Source: Roseomonas nitratireducens (GTDB lineage: Bacteria; Pseudomonadota; Alphaproteobacteria; Acetobacterales; Acetobacteraceae). Taken from it: DNA of 64,000 bases. Positions 24,998 through 32,728 of the stretch are shown one piece after another. The notes beneath the pieces were generated by a model. That model saw nothing but the letters and a program-made list of their open reading frames with translations. It was not told the DNA's origin and searched no databases. A program made the translations under genes and the position numbers. How positions within the stretch are numbered: the first letter of the stretch is position 1; every line of letters starts with the position of its first letter. The DNA is taken from the NCBI RefSeq assembly GCF_017813355.1, contig NZ_JAGIYZ010000001.1:372001-436000 (forward strand). Reading direction: 5' to 3'.

Positions 24998-26086
24998 ATG
25001 ACGCTGCCGAGGATCGCCGAGCTTCGCGTGCGCGCCGTCGACGCGCCGCTGGACCCGCCGCTGCGCAACAGCCTCAACACCATCCCGCGCGCGCCGCTCG
25101 TCATCGTCGACCTCCGCACGAAAGATGGCGCGGCGGGCACGGCCTATGTCTTCCCCTACACGCCGGCGGCACTCGGCCCGACGGCGTCGCTCGCGCGCAG
25201 CCTCGGCGCGGGGCTGGTCGGCAAGCCGCTGGCCCCCGCGACGCTGTGGCGGGAGATGCACGATGCCGGCCGCATCCTGGGCACCGAGGGGCTGGTGCAG
25301 ATCGCGCTCTCCGCGCTCGACATGGCGATGTGGGATGCGCTGGCGGTCACCGCCGGGCTGAAGCTGTGCGAGATGCTGGGGGCGGAGGCGCGCCCCGTTC
25401 CGATCTATGCCTCCCTGCGCGGCTGGGGGGCTTCGATGCTGGCCGAGGAAGCGGGCCGCGCGGTCGCGACGCTCGGCGCGCGCTGGATCAAGTTCAAGAT
25501 CGGGCAAAAGCGGCTGGAGGACGACCTCGACACCGTGCGCGCCGTGCGCGCCGCGGTGGGCGAGGAGGTCGGCATCCTGGTCGACTACAACCAGGCGCTG
25601 GATTTGCCGGAGGCCGAGCGCCGCGGCCGCGCGCTGGAAGCCGAGGGCGTGCGCTGGCTCGAGGAACCGCTGCCGGTGCAGGACGATGCGGGGCTCGCGG
25701 AACTCGCGCGGCGCCTGGCGCTGCCGGTGCAGGGCGGGGAGAACTGGTGGGGGCCGGCCGCGATGCAGCGCGCGCTGTCGATGGGCGCGGTCGACCTGTG
25801 CATGCCGGATGCGATGAAGATCGGCGGCGTCACCGGCTGGCAGCGCGCGGCGGCGATCGCGGCGGCGCATCGCGTGCCGATGTCCTCGCACATCTTCGTG
25901 GAGGCCAGCGTGCACCTGCTGAACGCGACGCCGACGGCGCATCTGCTGGAACACCTGGACGTGGCGGGGCCGCTGCTGGCCGAACCGCTGCGGGTGAAGG
26001 ACGGGATGGCGCTGGTGCCCGACCGGCCAGGGATGGGATTGGTGTGGGACGAGGCGATGCTGACCAAGCACGCCGCGGACGTGTGA
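24998..26086 (+). CDS. Mandelate-racemase-type enolase-superfamily enzyme
   Basis: 362 residues with an N-terminal capping domain (1-125) and a (beta/alpha)7-beta barrel. Visible residues align with Pseudomonas mandelate racemase shifted by one: K165 and K167 (IKFKIG; K164/K166), metal ligands D196, E222 and E248 (D195/E221/E247), the D271-H298 dyad (D270/H297) and E318 (E317). Both the (S)- and (R)-specific bases are thus present, so 1,1-proton transfer on a 2-hydroxycarboxylate is chemically expected. A GGAGGA site precedes the ATG. The next gene, 15 bases downstream, is a 2-hydroxyacid dehydrogenase. True mandelate activity needs testing, since acid-sugar dehydratases share most ligands. 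Confidence 0.85.
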   Translation: MTLPRIAELRVRAVDAPLDPPLRNSLNTIPRAPLVIVDLRTKDGAAGTAYVFPYTPAALGPTASLARSLGAGLVGKPLAPATLWREMHDAGRILGTEGLVQIALSALDMAMWDALAVTAGLKLCEMLGAEARPVPIYASLRGWGASMLAEEAGRAVATLGARWIKFKIGQKRLEDDLDTVRAVRAAVGEEVGILVDYNQALDLPEAERRGRALEAEGVRWLEEPLPVQDDAGLAELARRLALPVQGGENWWGPAAMQRALSMGAVDLCMPDAMKIGGVTGWQRAAAIAAAHRVPMSSHIFVEASVHLLNATPTAHLLEHLDVAGPLLAEPLRVKDGMALVPDRPGMGLVWDEAMLTKHAADV

Positions 26087-26100
26087 GAGGACAGACAGAG

Positions 26101-27021
26101 ATGCGCGCAGCCTTCGTCGACGCCAACGCCTCGCTCGCCGAGGTCATGCGGCGCCTGCACCGTCCCGACGACCTGCCGGTCGCGATCCACGAGGACCCGG
26201 ACATCACGCCCGAGGCACTTCCCGCCCTGCTCGCCGGCGTGCAGATCGCGATCGACGACCACACGCATTTCCCGGTGGACGTCGTGAAGCGCTGCCCGGA
26301 CCTGCGGCACATCGTCTTCCTCGGCACCGGCGCGCGGTCCTACATGGACCCGGAGGCGCTGGAAGCCGAATGCGGCGTGAAGGTGCACATCATCAAGGGC
26401 TATGGCGACACCGCGGTCGCCGAGATGGCCTTCGCGCTGATGTGGGGCGCGGCGCGCGGCCTCGGCCTGATGCACCACGCCATCAAGGGCGGCGGATGGC
26501 CGCGCACGGACGGGATGCAGCTGACGGGCAAGACCGTCGGCATCATCGGCTTCGGCGGCATCGGGGCCGAGATGGCGCGGCTGTGCAACGGCGCGGGGAT
26601 GAAGGTGCTGGCCTGGAACCGCACGCCCAAGTCCGCGCCGGGCGTCACCTTCACCGACGTCGACACGCTGCTCGCGCAAAGCGACGTCGTCTCCCTGCAC
26701 CTGCTGCTGAACGACGAGACGCGCGGGTTCCTCAACGCCGAGCGCCTCGCGCGCATGAAGCCGGGCGCGCTGTTCGTGAACACCGCGCGCGGGGCGATCG
26801 TGGACGAGGCGGCGCTGACGGAAGCGATCCGCAGCGGACGCATCGGGGCGGCGGGGCTCGACGTGTTCGTCGAGGAACCGCTGCCGGCGGGGCATCCGCT
26901 CACGGCGCTCGACAATGTGGTGCTGGCCTCGCATTCCGCGTTCCGTACGCCGGAAGCGACGGACAACCTGATCGAGGCGTCGCTGGTGCATTGCAGGCGG
27001 ATTCTCCGCGACGGCGCGTAA
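26101..27021 (+). CDS. NAD(P)-dependent D-2-hydroxyacid dehydrogenase
   Basis: 306 residues. The Rossmann motif is GFGGIG (150-155), followed by a basic residue at AWNRTP that hints at NADP preference. The catalytic set is complete: R230 in NTARGAIVDE, E259 in VFVEEP and H278 in LASHSAFRTPEA. It oxidises a D-2-hydroxyacid to the 2-oxoacid or the reverse. Its position directly after the mandelate-racemase homologue suggests that racemisation feeds it the D-enantiomer. No decarboxylase or ring-cleavage genes follow, so the pathway is incomplete here. Confidence 0.88.
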   Translation: MRAAFVDANASLAEVMRRLHRPDDLPVAIHEDPDITPEALPALLAGVQIAIDDHTHFPVDVVKRCPDLRHIVFLGTGARSYMDPEALEAECGVKVHIIKGYGDTAVAEMAFALMWGAARGLGLMHHAIKGGGWPRTDGMQLTGKTVGIIGFGGIGAEMARLCNGAGMKVLAWNRTPKSAPGVTFTDVDTLLAQSDVVSLHLLLNDETRGFLNAERLARMKPGALFVNTARGAIVDEAALTEAIRSGRIGAAGLDVFVEEPLPAGHPLTALDNVVLASHSAFRTPEATDNLIEASLVHCRRILRDGA

Positions 27022-27025
27022 AAGC

Positions 27026-27169
27026 GCGGGGCTCTGCCCCGCCCCCCGCCGAGGGCCGAAAGGCCCTCGGAACCCAACACCTGGGGCGCCATTCATCGTG
27101 GCGCGGAGTCCCGGTTTCCAAAGGCCCTTGGGCCTTTGGCGGGGAGGCCCGGAGGGGCAGCGCCCCTCC
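27026..27169. repeat. Complete paired REP-like element
   Basis: Outer palindrome GCGGGGC-TCT-GCCCCGC (27026-27042), inner CGAGGGCC-GAAA-GGCCCTCGG, then GGAACCCAACACCTGGGGCGCC, GGTTTCC, a second inner AAAGGCCC-TTGG-GCCTTT and a closing outer GGAGGGGC-AGC-GCCCCTCC (27151-27169). The two halves are inverted relative to each other, as in a BIME. It lies between the convergent dehydrogenase and dedA genes. The same architecture is at 36761-36950, and half-units lie at 883-934 and 34293-34359. Confidence 0.8.
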
Positions 27170-27177
27170 GGCCAAAA

Positions 27178-27792
27178 TCACGCCCGCCGCCGCCGCGCCC
27201 TGCGGAACGCGAACACCAGGTGCGCGCCGTAGCCGCCCGCCGCGATGCCCACCACCACCCAGGCCAGCGGCTCGATCCAGTGCTGCACCTTGTCGTAGTG
27301 GTCTTCCAGCATGTACCCGGCCGTCGCCAGGAAGGTCAGCCAGATCAGCGACCCCAGCGAGGTCCACAGGTAGAACACCCCGCGCGGGATCTCGACCATC
27401 CCCGCGGGCACCGAGATCAGCGTCCGCACGCCCGGCAGCATCCGCCCGAAGCAGATCGCGATCGGGCCGAAGCGGCGCAGCAGGCCCGTCGCACGGTCGA
27501 GGTCTTCCTCCTCCACCGCGAACCACTTGCCGTAGCGCGCGACCAGCGGGCGGAAGCGTTCCACCCCCAGCCAGCGGCCCAGCTCGTACCAGACCACGTT
27601 GCCCGCGACGGTGCCGGCGACCGCGAAGACGATCAGCCCGACCAGCGACATCTCGCCCCGCGCCGCCGCGAAGCCGGCCGCGGCCATGATCAGCTCCGAC
27701 GGGATGGGCGGGAACAGGTTCTCCAGCACCATCAGCGCGAAGACGCCGGCCAGCCCGCCGGCCGCGACCAGGTTCGTCACCCACTCGAACAT
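27178..27792 (-). CDS. DedA-family membrane protein
   Basis: 204 residues with about five helices. Hallmarks: VLENLFPPIPSELIMAAAGFAAARG (22-46), GNVVWYELGRWLGVERF (64-80) and the amphipathic FGRMLPGVRTLISVPAGM (115-132), which carries the conserved Arg residues. DedA/SNARE-associated proteins include polyprenyl-phosphate and phosphatidylethanolamine flippases. Its start abuts the stop of the GT-C glycosyltransferase gene, which uses polyprenyl-linked donors, so a lipid-carrier recycling role fits the context (inference). Confidence 0.9.
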   Translation of the reverse strand: MFEWVTNLVAAGGLAGVFALMVLENLFPPIPSELIMAAAGFAAARGEMSLVGLIVFAVAGTVAGNVVWYELGRWLGVERFRPLVARYGKWFAVEEEDLDRATGLLRRFGPIAICFGRMLPGVRTLISVPAGMVEIPRGVFYLWTSLGSLIWLTFLATAGYMLEDHYDKVQHWIEPLAWVVVGIAAGGYGAHLVFAFRRARRRRA

Positions 27793-29481
27793 CTATTCCA
27801 CCTTGAACAGCGAGAGCGTGACCCAGCGCCCGCGCACATAGTTCAGGCCGGTCACCGAGCCGAGCTCGGCCACCGTGAGGCCCCGCTCCGCCGCGGCGCG
27901 ACGGAAGGCCGCTTCCTGCCGGTCGTTCACGGCGGCAATGCGGCCATCCCCGCCGGCGAGGAATTCCGCCGCCGCCGGCCCGTCCCGCAGCAGCCGGATG
28001 GCCCCGCCCATGGCGAATTGCAGGGATGGTTCGTGGTGGCCGACCACGCCGAAGCGTTCGGGCGGCAGGCGCGGCGCGACCTCGGCCACCCGGGCGGCCA
28101 GCCGCGGGGAGATCCACACCGCCTCCATCCGCGGAATCGTGCCTTCCAGCACCGAGGCATAGAGCGGCACGACGAGGATCGCGCCGGCAAGCGCCGCCCG
28201 CCCCCAGGCCTGCGCGCGGGCCATCCGGAACAGCAGCACCGCCATGACGATGCCGGCGAGGATGCCGGCCACCGCCATCGGCTTGATGCGGTGTTCCACC
28301 ACATAGACGGCGACCACGAAGACGAGCGGAAGGCCGACCGCGACGCCGGCCAGCGCGACATTGCCGAGCCAGTTGATCCAGCGCGGCGGAGCCTGCCGCA
28401 GCGGGTCCATCGCCCAGCGCGCGCCCAGCAGCATCAGCGCGGGGAAGGCGGGCAGGACGTAGTGCGGCAGCTTGGTCTGCACCGCCTCGAACAGCAGCCA
28501 GGTCGGCACCGCCCAGGCGAGCAGGAAGCGCACCGGCGCCTGCATCCGGTCCGCCCAGGCGCCGGGCAGGGCGCGCAGCACGATCCAGGCGGCGGGGAAG
28601 GCGGTGATGCCGAAGATCGCGGCATACATCCCCGGCGGGCCCCAATGCGCTTCCTCGCCGGAGCCCACCTTGTCGAGCATGTCGCCGCCGAGCGCTTCGC
28701 CGAAGAAGCGCCCTTCCGTCGCGATGCCGATGGCGACGAACCAGGGGGCGGCGAAGGCGACCATCAGCGGCAGGCCCCAGCCCGCGCGCAGCGCCGGCAG
28801 CCACGGGGCGGACAGCCGCCAGAACCGCCGCCCCGAAGGCCGGTCCATGATGGCGAGCGTCAGCCCCGCCAGCAGCGGCACCATCGGCGCGATCGGCCCC
28901 TTGAGCAGCACGCCGAGGCCGAGCGCCGACCAGAACCCCGCCGCCATGGCCGGCGTGAAGCGGTCCGGCGCGAGATAGGCGCGCCCCATCAGCCCCATCG
29001 CGACGGTGATGGCCGCCAGCAGCGCCGCATCCGTCTTGGCGATGTGGGTTTCCACCACCAGCACCATGCAGGGCGCGAGCATGGCCGCCGCGACGAAGGC
29101 CGCCCGCCGCCCGACCAGCGCGCGCCCCAGCAGGCAGGTCGCGAGCACCGCGATGATGCCGCCGAGCAGCGACGGGATGCGGTAGGCCCAGATGGAATTG
29201 CGCGCCGGGATGCCGACGGCTTCCAGCCCGTGCACCACGGCCGATTGCGCCCAGTGGATGCCGGCCGGCTTCTTGTTGCGCTCGACGTCGCCCAGCCGGA
29301 TCCGCACATGGTCGCCGGTCTCGACCATCTGGCGCGTGGCCTGGGCGAAGCGGCTTTCGTCCCGGTCCCCCTGGGGGATGGTGAAGAAGCCGGGGAGCCA
29401 CAGCAGCAGGCAGAGCGCGACCAGCCACAGCGCCGGCCGTCGCGTCTCCGGCAGCCGGTCGAGGAATTCGGCGGGGCGCAT
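27793..29481 (-). CDS. GT-C glycosyltransferase, ArnT/PMT family
   Basis: 562-residue integral membrane enzyme with about 12 helices and a periplasmic C-terminal domain. The first periplasmic loop has QGDRDESRFAQATRQMVETGD, the acidic D-E pair typical of ArnT-like transferases, then RNKKPAGIHWAQ. Such proteins move a sugar from undecaprenyl phosphate to lipid A or other envelope acceptors. A further TKLPHYVLPAFPALMLL segment matches the family. Acceptor and donor are unknown. It forms a two-gene unit with dedA. Confidence 0.87.
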   Translation of the reverse strand: MRPAEFLDRLPETRRPALWLVALCLLLWLPGFFTIPQGDRDESRFAQATRQMVETGDHVRIRLGDVERNKKPAGIHWAQSAVVHGLEAVGIPARNSIWAYRIPSLLGGIIAVLATCLLGRALVGRRAAFVAAAMLAPCMVLVVETHIAKTDAALLAAITVAMGLMGRAYLAPDRFTPAMAAGFWSALGLGVLLKGPIAPMVPLLAGLTLAIMDRPSGRRFWRLSAPWLPALRAGWGLPLMVAFAAPWFVAIGIATEGRFFGEALGGDMLDKVGSGEEAHWGPPGMYAAIFGITAFPAAWIVLRALPGAWADRMQAPVRFLLAWAVPTWLLFEAVQTKLPHYVLPAFPALMLLGARWAMDPLRQAPPRWINWLGNVALAGVAVGLPLVFVVAVYVVEHRIKPMAVAGILAGIVMAVLLFRMARAQAWGRAALAGAILVVPLYASVLEGTIPRMEAVWISPRLAARVAEVAPRLPPERFGVVGHHEPSLQFAMGGAIRLLRDGPAAAEFLAGGDGRIAAVNDRQEAAFRRAAAERGLTVAELGSVTGLNYVRGRWVTLSLFKVE

Positions 29482-29572
29482 CGTGGCGGGCGTCTAGCGC
29501 ACTATCCGGCCGGGGGGAAACCTTGGCGGTGCGGGCGCCGGCCCGCTCTGGCCTGCCGGGGCGCGGGGTGCC

Positions 29573-30841
29573 ATGAAGCGGCCCGTGACACCTCCCCCGC
29601 CCGGATTGCCCACGCGCCGCGCCGCGCGCGACCTGATCGCCGCGTCCCTCGACGAGCGCCGCCCGCTCGAGGACGCGCTGGAAGCCCTGCCGCGCAGGCT
29701 CGACCCGCGCGACCGCGCCGCCGCCCACCGCATCGCGGCGATGGTGCTGCGCCGGCTCGGGTCGATCGAGGAAGTGCTCTCGCCCTACCTGCGCAAGGAA
29801 CCGCCGCCGCCCGCGCGCCACGCGCTGCGCATCGGCGTGGCGGAACTGCTGCTGCTGGACACGCCCGCCCATGCCGCGGTCGCGACCGCCGTCGCGCTGG
29901 CGCCGAAGGCCTTCGCCGGGCTGGTCAACGCCGTGCTGCGCAAGGTGGCGACGGAAGGCCCGGCGGTGCTGGAGTCGCTGGACGCCGCGCGGCTCGACAC
30001 GCCACCCTGGCTCTGGGCGGCCTGGCACGCGGCCTATGGCCCGGCGGTGCGGTCCATCGCCGAAGCCCATCGCGGGCCCGCGCCGCTCGACCTGACCCCG
30101 GCGCCCGGCGCGACCCCGCCGGGGGGGGCGGAGGTGCTGCCCACCGGGTCGTGGCGCATGGCCGCGGGCACGCGGGTGACCGACCTGCCGGGCTTCGCCG
30201 AGGGCCGCTTCTGGGTGCAGGACGCCGCGGCCGCGCTGCCCGCCCTGCTGCTCGCCCCGCGGGCGGGGGAGAGGATCGCCGACCTGTGCGCCGCGCCGGG
30301 CGGCAAGACGGCGCAGCTCGTCGCCGCCGGCGCCACGGTGACGGCGGTGGAACGCGACCCGGCCCGCGCCGCGCGGCTGCGGGAGAACCTCGCCCGGCTG
30401 CAGCTGGCGGCCGAGGTGGTGCAGGCCGATGCCGCCGCCTGGACCCCGGCCGAGCCCTTCGACGCCATCCTGCTCGACGCGCCCTGCACCGCGACGGGCA
30501 CGATCCGCCGGCACCCGGACGTGGCGCATGCCAAGCGGCCGCGGGACGTGGCGAGCGCGGCCGAGGCGCAGGCCCGGCTGCTCGCCGCCGCGGCGCGGAT
30601 GCTGCGGCCCGGCGGGCGGCTGGTCTTCGCCACCTGTTCCCTGCAGCCCGAGGAAGGGGAGGCGCATCTCGCGCGCGCCGCGGGCCTCGGCCTGGCGCAT
30701 GAGCCTTTCGCGCCGGGCGAGTTGCCCGGGCTGCCGGAGGCGATCACCCCGGCGGGCTGCCTGCGCACGCGCCCGGACTACTGGGCGGAACGCGGCGGGA
30801 TGGACGGGTTCTTCGCGGCGCGGTTCCGGCGCGTCGCCTGA
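29573..30841 (+). CDS. rsmB: 16S rRNA m5C967 methyltransferase RsmB-like
   Basis: 422 residues. An N-terminal NusB-like RNA-binding domain (about 15-150) is followed by the NOL1/NOP2/Sun SAM-dependent domain, with ADLCAAPGGKTAQL (motif I), AVERDPARAARLRENL, the motif IV cysteine in LLDAPCTATGTIRRHPD and the nucleophile cysteine in FATCSLQPEEGE. This NusB fusion distinguishes RsmB from other RsmB/RsmF proteins. It modifies C967 in 16S rRNA. It is divergent from the GT-C gene. Confidence 0.92.
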   Translation: MKRPVTPPPPGLPTRRAARDLIAASLDERRPLEDALEALPRRLDPRDRAAAHRIAAMVLRRLGSIEEVLSPYLRKEPPPPARHALRIGVAELLLLDTPAHAAVATAVALAPKAFAGLVNAVLRKVATEGPAVLESLDAARLDTPPWLWAAWHAAYGPAVRSIAEAHRGPAPLDLTPAPGATPPGGAEVLPTGSWRMAAGTRVTDLPGFAEGRFWVQDAAAALPALLLAPRAGERIADLCAAPGGKTAQLVAAGATVTAVERDPARAARLRENLARLQLAAEVVQADAAAWTPAEPFDAILLDAPCTATGTIRRHPDVAHAKRPRDVASAAEAQARLLAAAARMLRPGGRLVFATCSLQPEEGEAHLARAAGLGLAHEPFAPGELPGLPEAITPAGCLRTRPDYWAERGGMDGFFAARFRRVA

Positions 30842-30925
30842 CCGGCGTCCGGTCGCGCGCAACCGCGACGCGGCCGTGCCGGCGCGACACGACCCGCTCC
30901 GGCATCATGCTGTTCCCGAGCAGGA

Positions 30926-30957
30926 CATCCGACCGGATGATGGCGCCCGGTCGGACA
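30926..30957. repeat. Palindrome after rsmB, shared with 8399-8480
   Basis: CATCCGACCGG and CCGGTCGGACATG arms flank GATGATGGCGCC. The arms match those of the 8399-8480 element. It lies in the 254-base gap between rsmB and the next gene, which otherwise shows only GC-rich non-coding sequence. Confidence 0.5.
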
Positions 30958-31095
30958 TGGCTGCGGGCCGGCGGCGGGGCGGCTGGACGGGCCGATGGGC
31001 CTTGACCCGGCGCGCGCCGCATCCGGGCGCGGTCCCGCCCGGCGCGGCCCCCCGCCGCGATTGTTCCGCACTTCGCGGCCTGCGATGCTCTCCCC

Positions 31096-31512
31096 ATGGC
31101 ATCGCCCGAGGAAACCCCGGAGCCAGGACGGGCCGGCGAGATCCGCCGCATGGTCGGCGCCTGCCTCGCGGGGCTGGTCGTCGCGCTGGCGGCCAGCCTC
31201 GTGGGTGGCGGCGGCCTGCCCGAGGCGCTGTTGATCGTGGTGCTGGTGATGCTGCCGGTCGGTGTCTTCGCGCTGGCGACCCGGCTGCCGGACCGGGTGC
31301 TCGGCGCCGTGGTCGCGGTCACCCTCGCGGGGGCCGCGCTGCCGATGGTCCTGCCGGCCGACGCGATGGGCAGCGGGCCGATCGATTTTTCGACCCTGGC
31401 GGAGCGGAAGGGCCTGCTCGCCTATCTCGGCGTGCTGGTGGTCTTCCTGGGCCTGGCGCTCGAAGGCTTGCGCCGCTTGGCCCGCTGGGAACGCTCACGC
31501 GGGTCGGACTGA
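31096..31512 (+). CDS. Hypothetical four-helix membrane protein
   Basis: 138 residues. A short charged N-terminus (EETPEPGRAGEIRRM) is followed by four hydrophobic segments (about 20-38, 42-60, 68-84 and 108-124), with a C-terminal basic tail. No family was recognised. Codon use (G/C third positions) is that of a real gene in this genome. It is the only candidate on either strand here apart from antisense shadows. Overlap at its 3' end with the receptor remnant is antisense. Confidence 0.6.
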   Translation: MASPEETPEPGRAGEIRRMVGACLAGLVVALAASLVGGGGLPEALLIVVLVMLPVGVFALATRLPDRVLGAVVAVTLAGAALPMVLPADAMGSGPIDFSTLAERKGLLAYLGVLVVFLGLALEGLRRLARWERSRGSD

Positions 31513-31613
31513 ACCGCCGGCGCGGCGGCGCGCGCGACACCCGCCCGCAGCGCCGCGAGGTCCGGCAGGCGCAGCAGCGCGGAACGCATCAGCAGGTCGC
31601 GGCGGATGGACAT
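31510..31613 (-). pseudogene. Remnant of a TctC receptor N-terminus
   Basis: On the minus strand the start MSIRRDLLMRSALL closely matches MTLRRDLLLRSALL, the signal peptide of the receptor at 32703-33689. After some 14 residues the similarity fades and the frame runs antisense into the neighbouring membrane-protein gene, with no Bug core. This reads as the 5' stub of a deleted or recombined duplicate. It may still have its promoter, since the 108 bases ahead of it are less GC-rich than the surroundings. Confidence 0.45.
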
Positions 31614-31721
31614 GGTGGGTGAATCCGGGTCCCGATTCGTAGGGTGGAACGTGTTGAAGGCGGCCTTGGTTGCATAGGAAGGACTTCATGGTGGCAGCAC
31701 CGTGACATTCCGCACGCGGCG

Positions 31722-32333
31722 TCATGCGGTGCCGGCCTGCCTCGCCTGTTCGGCGCGCAGGGCGGCCATCGCCTCCCCGCGCAGCCGGATGCCGGCGACG
31801 GGCACCGGCAGCCCCGCCTCGGCCAGCGCCCGCATGACCCAGGTGTTGCAGGTGAAGCCGAGCGAATAGGGCAGGCGGGAGGGGACCAGCACCTGGCCGC
31901 CGCGCGGGTCGGCCGGCGGCGGGTGCGCGACCTGCCCCGCGACGAAGGCCGCGATGGCCGCGGTTCCGCCCGCCGGCAGGCGCAGCGCCAGGCTTTCCTC
32001 CGCGCCGCCCGGCACCGGGCCGGGCAGTGCGCGGACCGAGACCACCGCCGGCCCGCCGGCCAGCGCGCCGAGCGCCTCGGCCGAGCCCGGCCGGGCCGCG
32101 CGCATCCAGGATTCCAGACCGAAGCCGAAGGCGAAGGAGGCCGCCCAGGGCGCCCCCGCGGCGACGGGCGCGAGCGGCCCGGTGCCGATCGCCCCCGCCG
32201 GCAGGCAGAGGTCGAGATGCCAGGCTTCCGCCGCCACCCAGGTGGCCTCGGCCGACAGCGCCGGCGCGGGGCGCGGCGGCGGGCCGGCGCAGGCGGCGAC
32301 CAGTCCGGGGAGGAGAAGGCGGCGGGAGGGCAT
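31722..32333 (-). CDS. DUF2459-like lipoprotein or secreted protein
   Basis: 203 residues. N-terminal MPSRRLLLPGLVAACAGPPP carries a possible lipobox (LVAAC, Cys15). The mature part has WHLDLCLPAGAI and FGFGLESWM near the front and FTCNTWVMRALAEAGLPVPVAGIRLRG near the end. The His-x-x-(I/L)-x-LPA and CNTW...ALAEAGLPV pattern is that of DUF2459 (a TIGR02117-type conserved protein), of unknown function. It is monocistronic; flanking gaps hold the receptor remnant and the 24-bp repeats. Confidence 0.7.
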   Translation of the reverse strand: MPSRRLLLPGLVAACAGPPPRPAPALSAEATWVAAEAWHLDLCLPAGAIGTGPLAPVAAGAPWAASFAFGFGLESWMRAARPGSAEALGALAGGPAVVSVRALPGPVPGGAEESLALRLPAGGTAAIAAFVAGQVAHPPPADPRGGQVLVPSRLPYSLGFTCNTWVMRALAEAGLPVPVAGIRLRGEAMAALRAEQARQAGTA

Positions 32334-32584
32334 GGCCCGCGGGAGATGGGCGCGCGGGGCGCGCGGCGCATCCCCCGGCAGGCCGGGCGGCCTCGCACGG
32401 TGCCCCGCCGGGGGCGGCGCGACGCCGGGGGCGGAGGCATGCCGCCCCTATGGCGGCGATGGCGCGTGCCGGCGTGCCGGGCGGGCCTCGCCCGCCGCGC
32501 GAAGCCAATCCCGCGGCCCCGCCCGAGCGGTGCACGCCGAAGGCGTCAGGCCGGGCGCAACCGCCGCACACGCGCGCTCCCTTC
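32334..32584. other. Non-coding GC-rich spacer
   Basis: 251 bases between the DUF2459 gene start and the 24-bp array. It includes small palindromes such as GCGCGCGGGGCGCGC and GCGGGCGAGGCCCGC-type arms and a run GCCGGGGGCG. No credible ORF, promoter or RNA was recognised. Confidence 0.5.
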
Positions 32585-32728
32585 ATGTCAGGCGCGCTCC
32601 AGCGCCTCATTCCAGGCGTGCCCCCGCGGCTTACTCCAGGCGTGCGCCCGCGGGTCACTCCAGGCGCACTCCCGCAGCCTATTCCAGGCGCGCTCCGGCG
32701 CGTCATTCCAGGCGCGCATTCGCGCGAC
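32585..32728. repeat. 24-bp tandem array duplicating a gene's stop-codon end
   Basis: Six consecutive 24-base units start at 32585, 32609, 32633, 32657, 32681 and 32705, with core TCCAGGCG. Units 2 to 6 start ATTCCAGGCG or ACTCCAGGCG; unit 1 is the degenerate ATGTCAGGCG. The last unit lies inside the receptor gene: on the minus strand it encodes ARLE and its stop. Because 24 is a multiple of three, the next units are in frame and read RLE-stop again with TGA, TAG, TGA, TAA and (for the degenerate unit) TGA. The array therefore extends the gene end with serial in-frame stops. There are no spacers, so it is not CRISPR. Confidence 0.9.

Noticed and set aside
32585-32728. CRISPR array
   Set aside because: The repeats are contiguous 24-base units with no unique spacers, and no cas genes are nearby.
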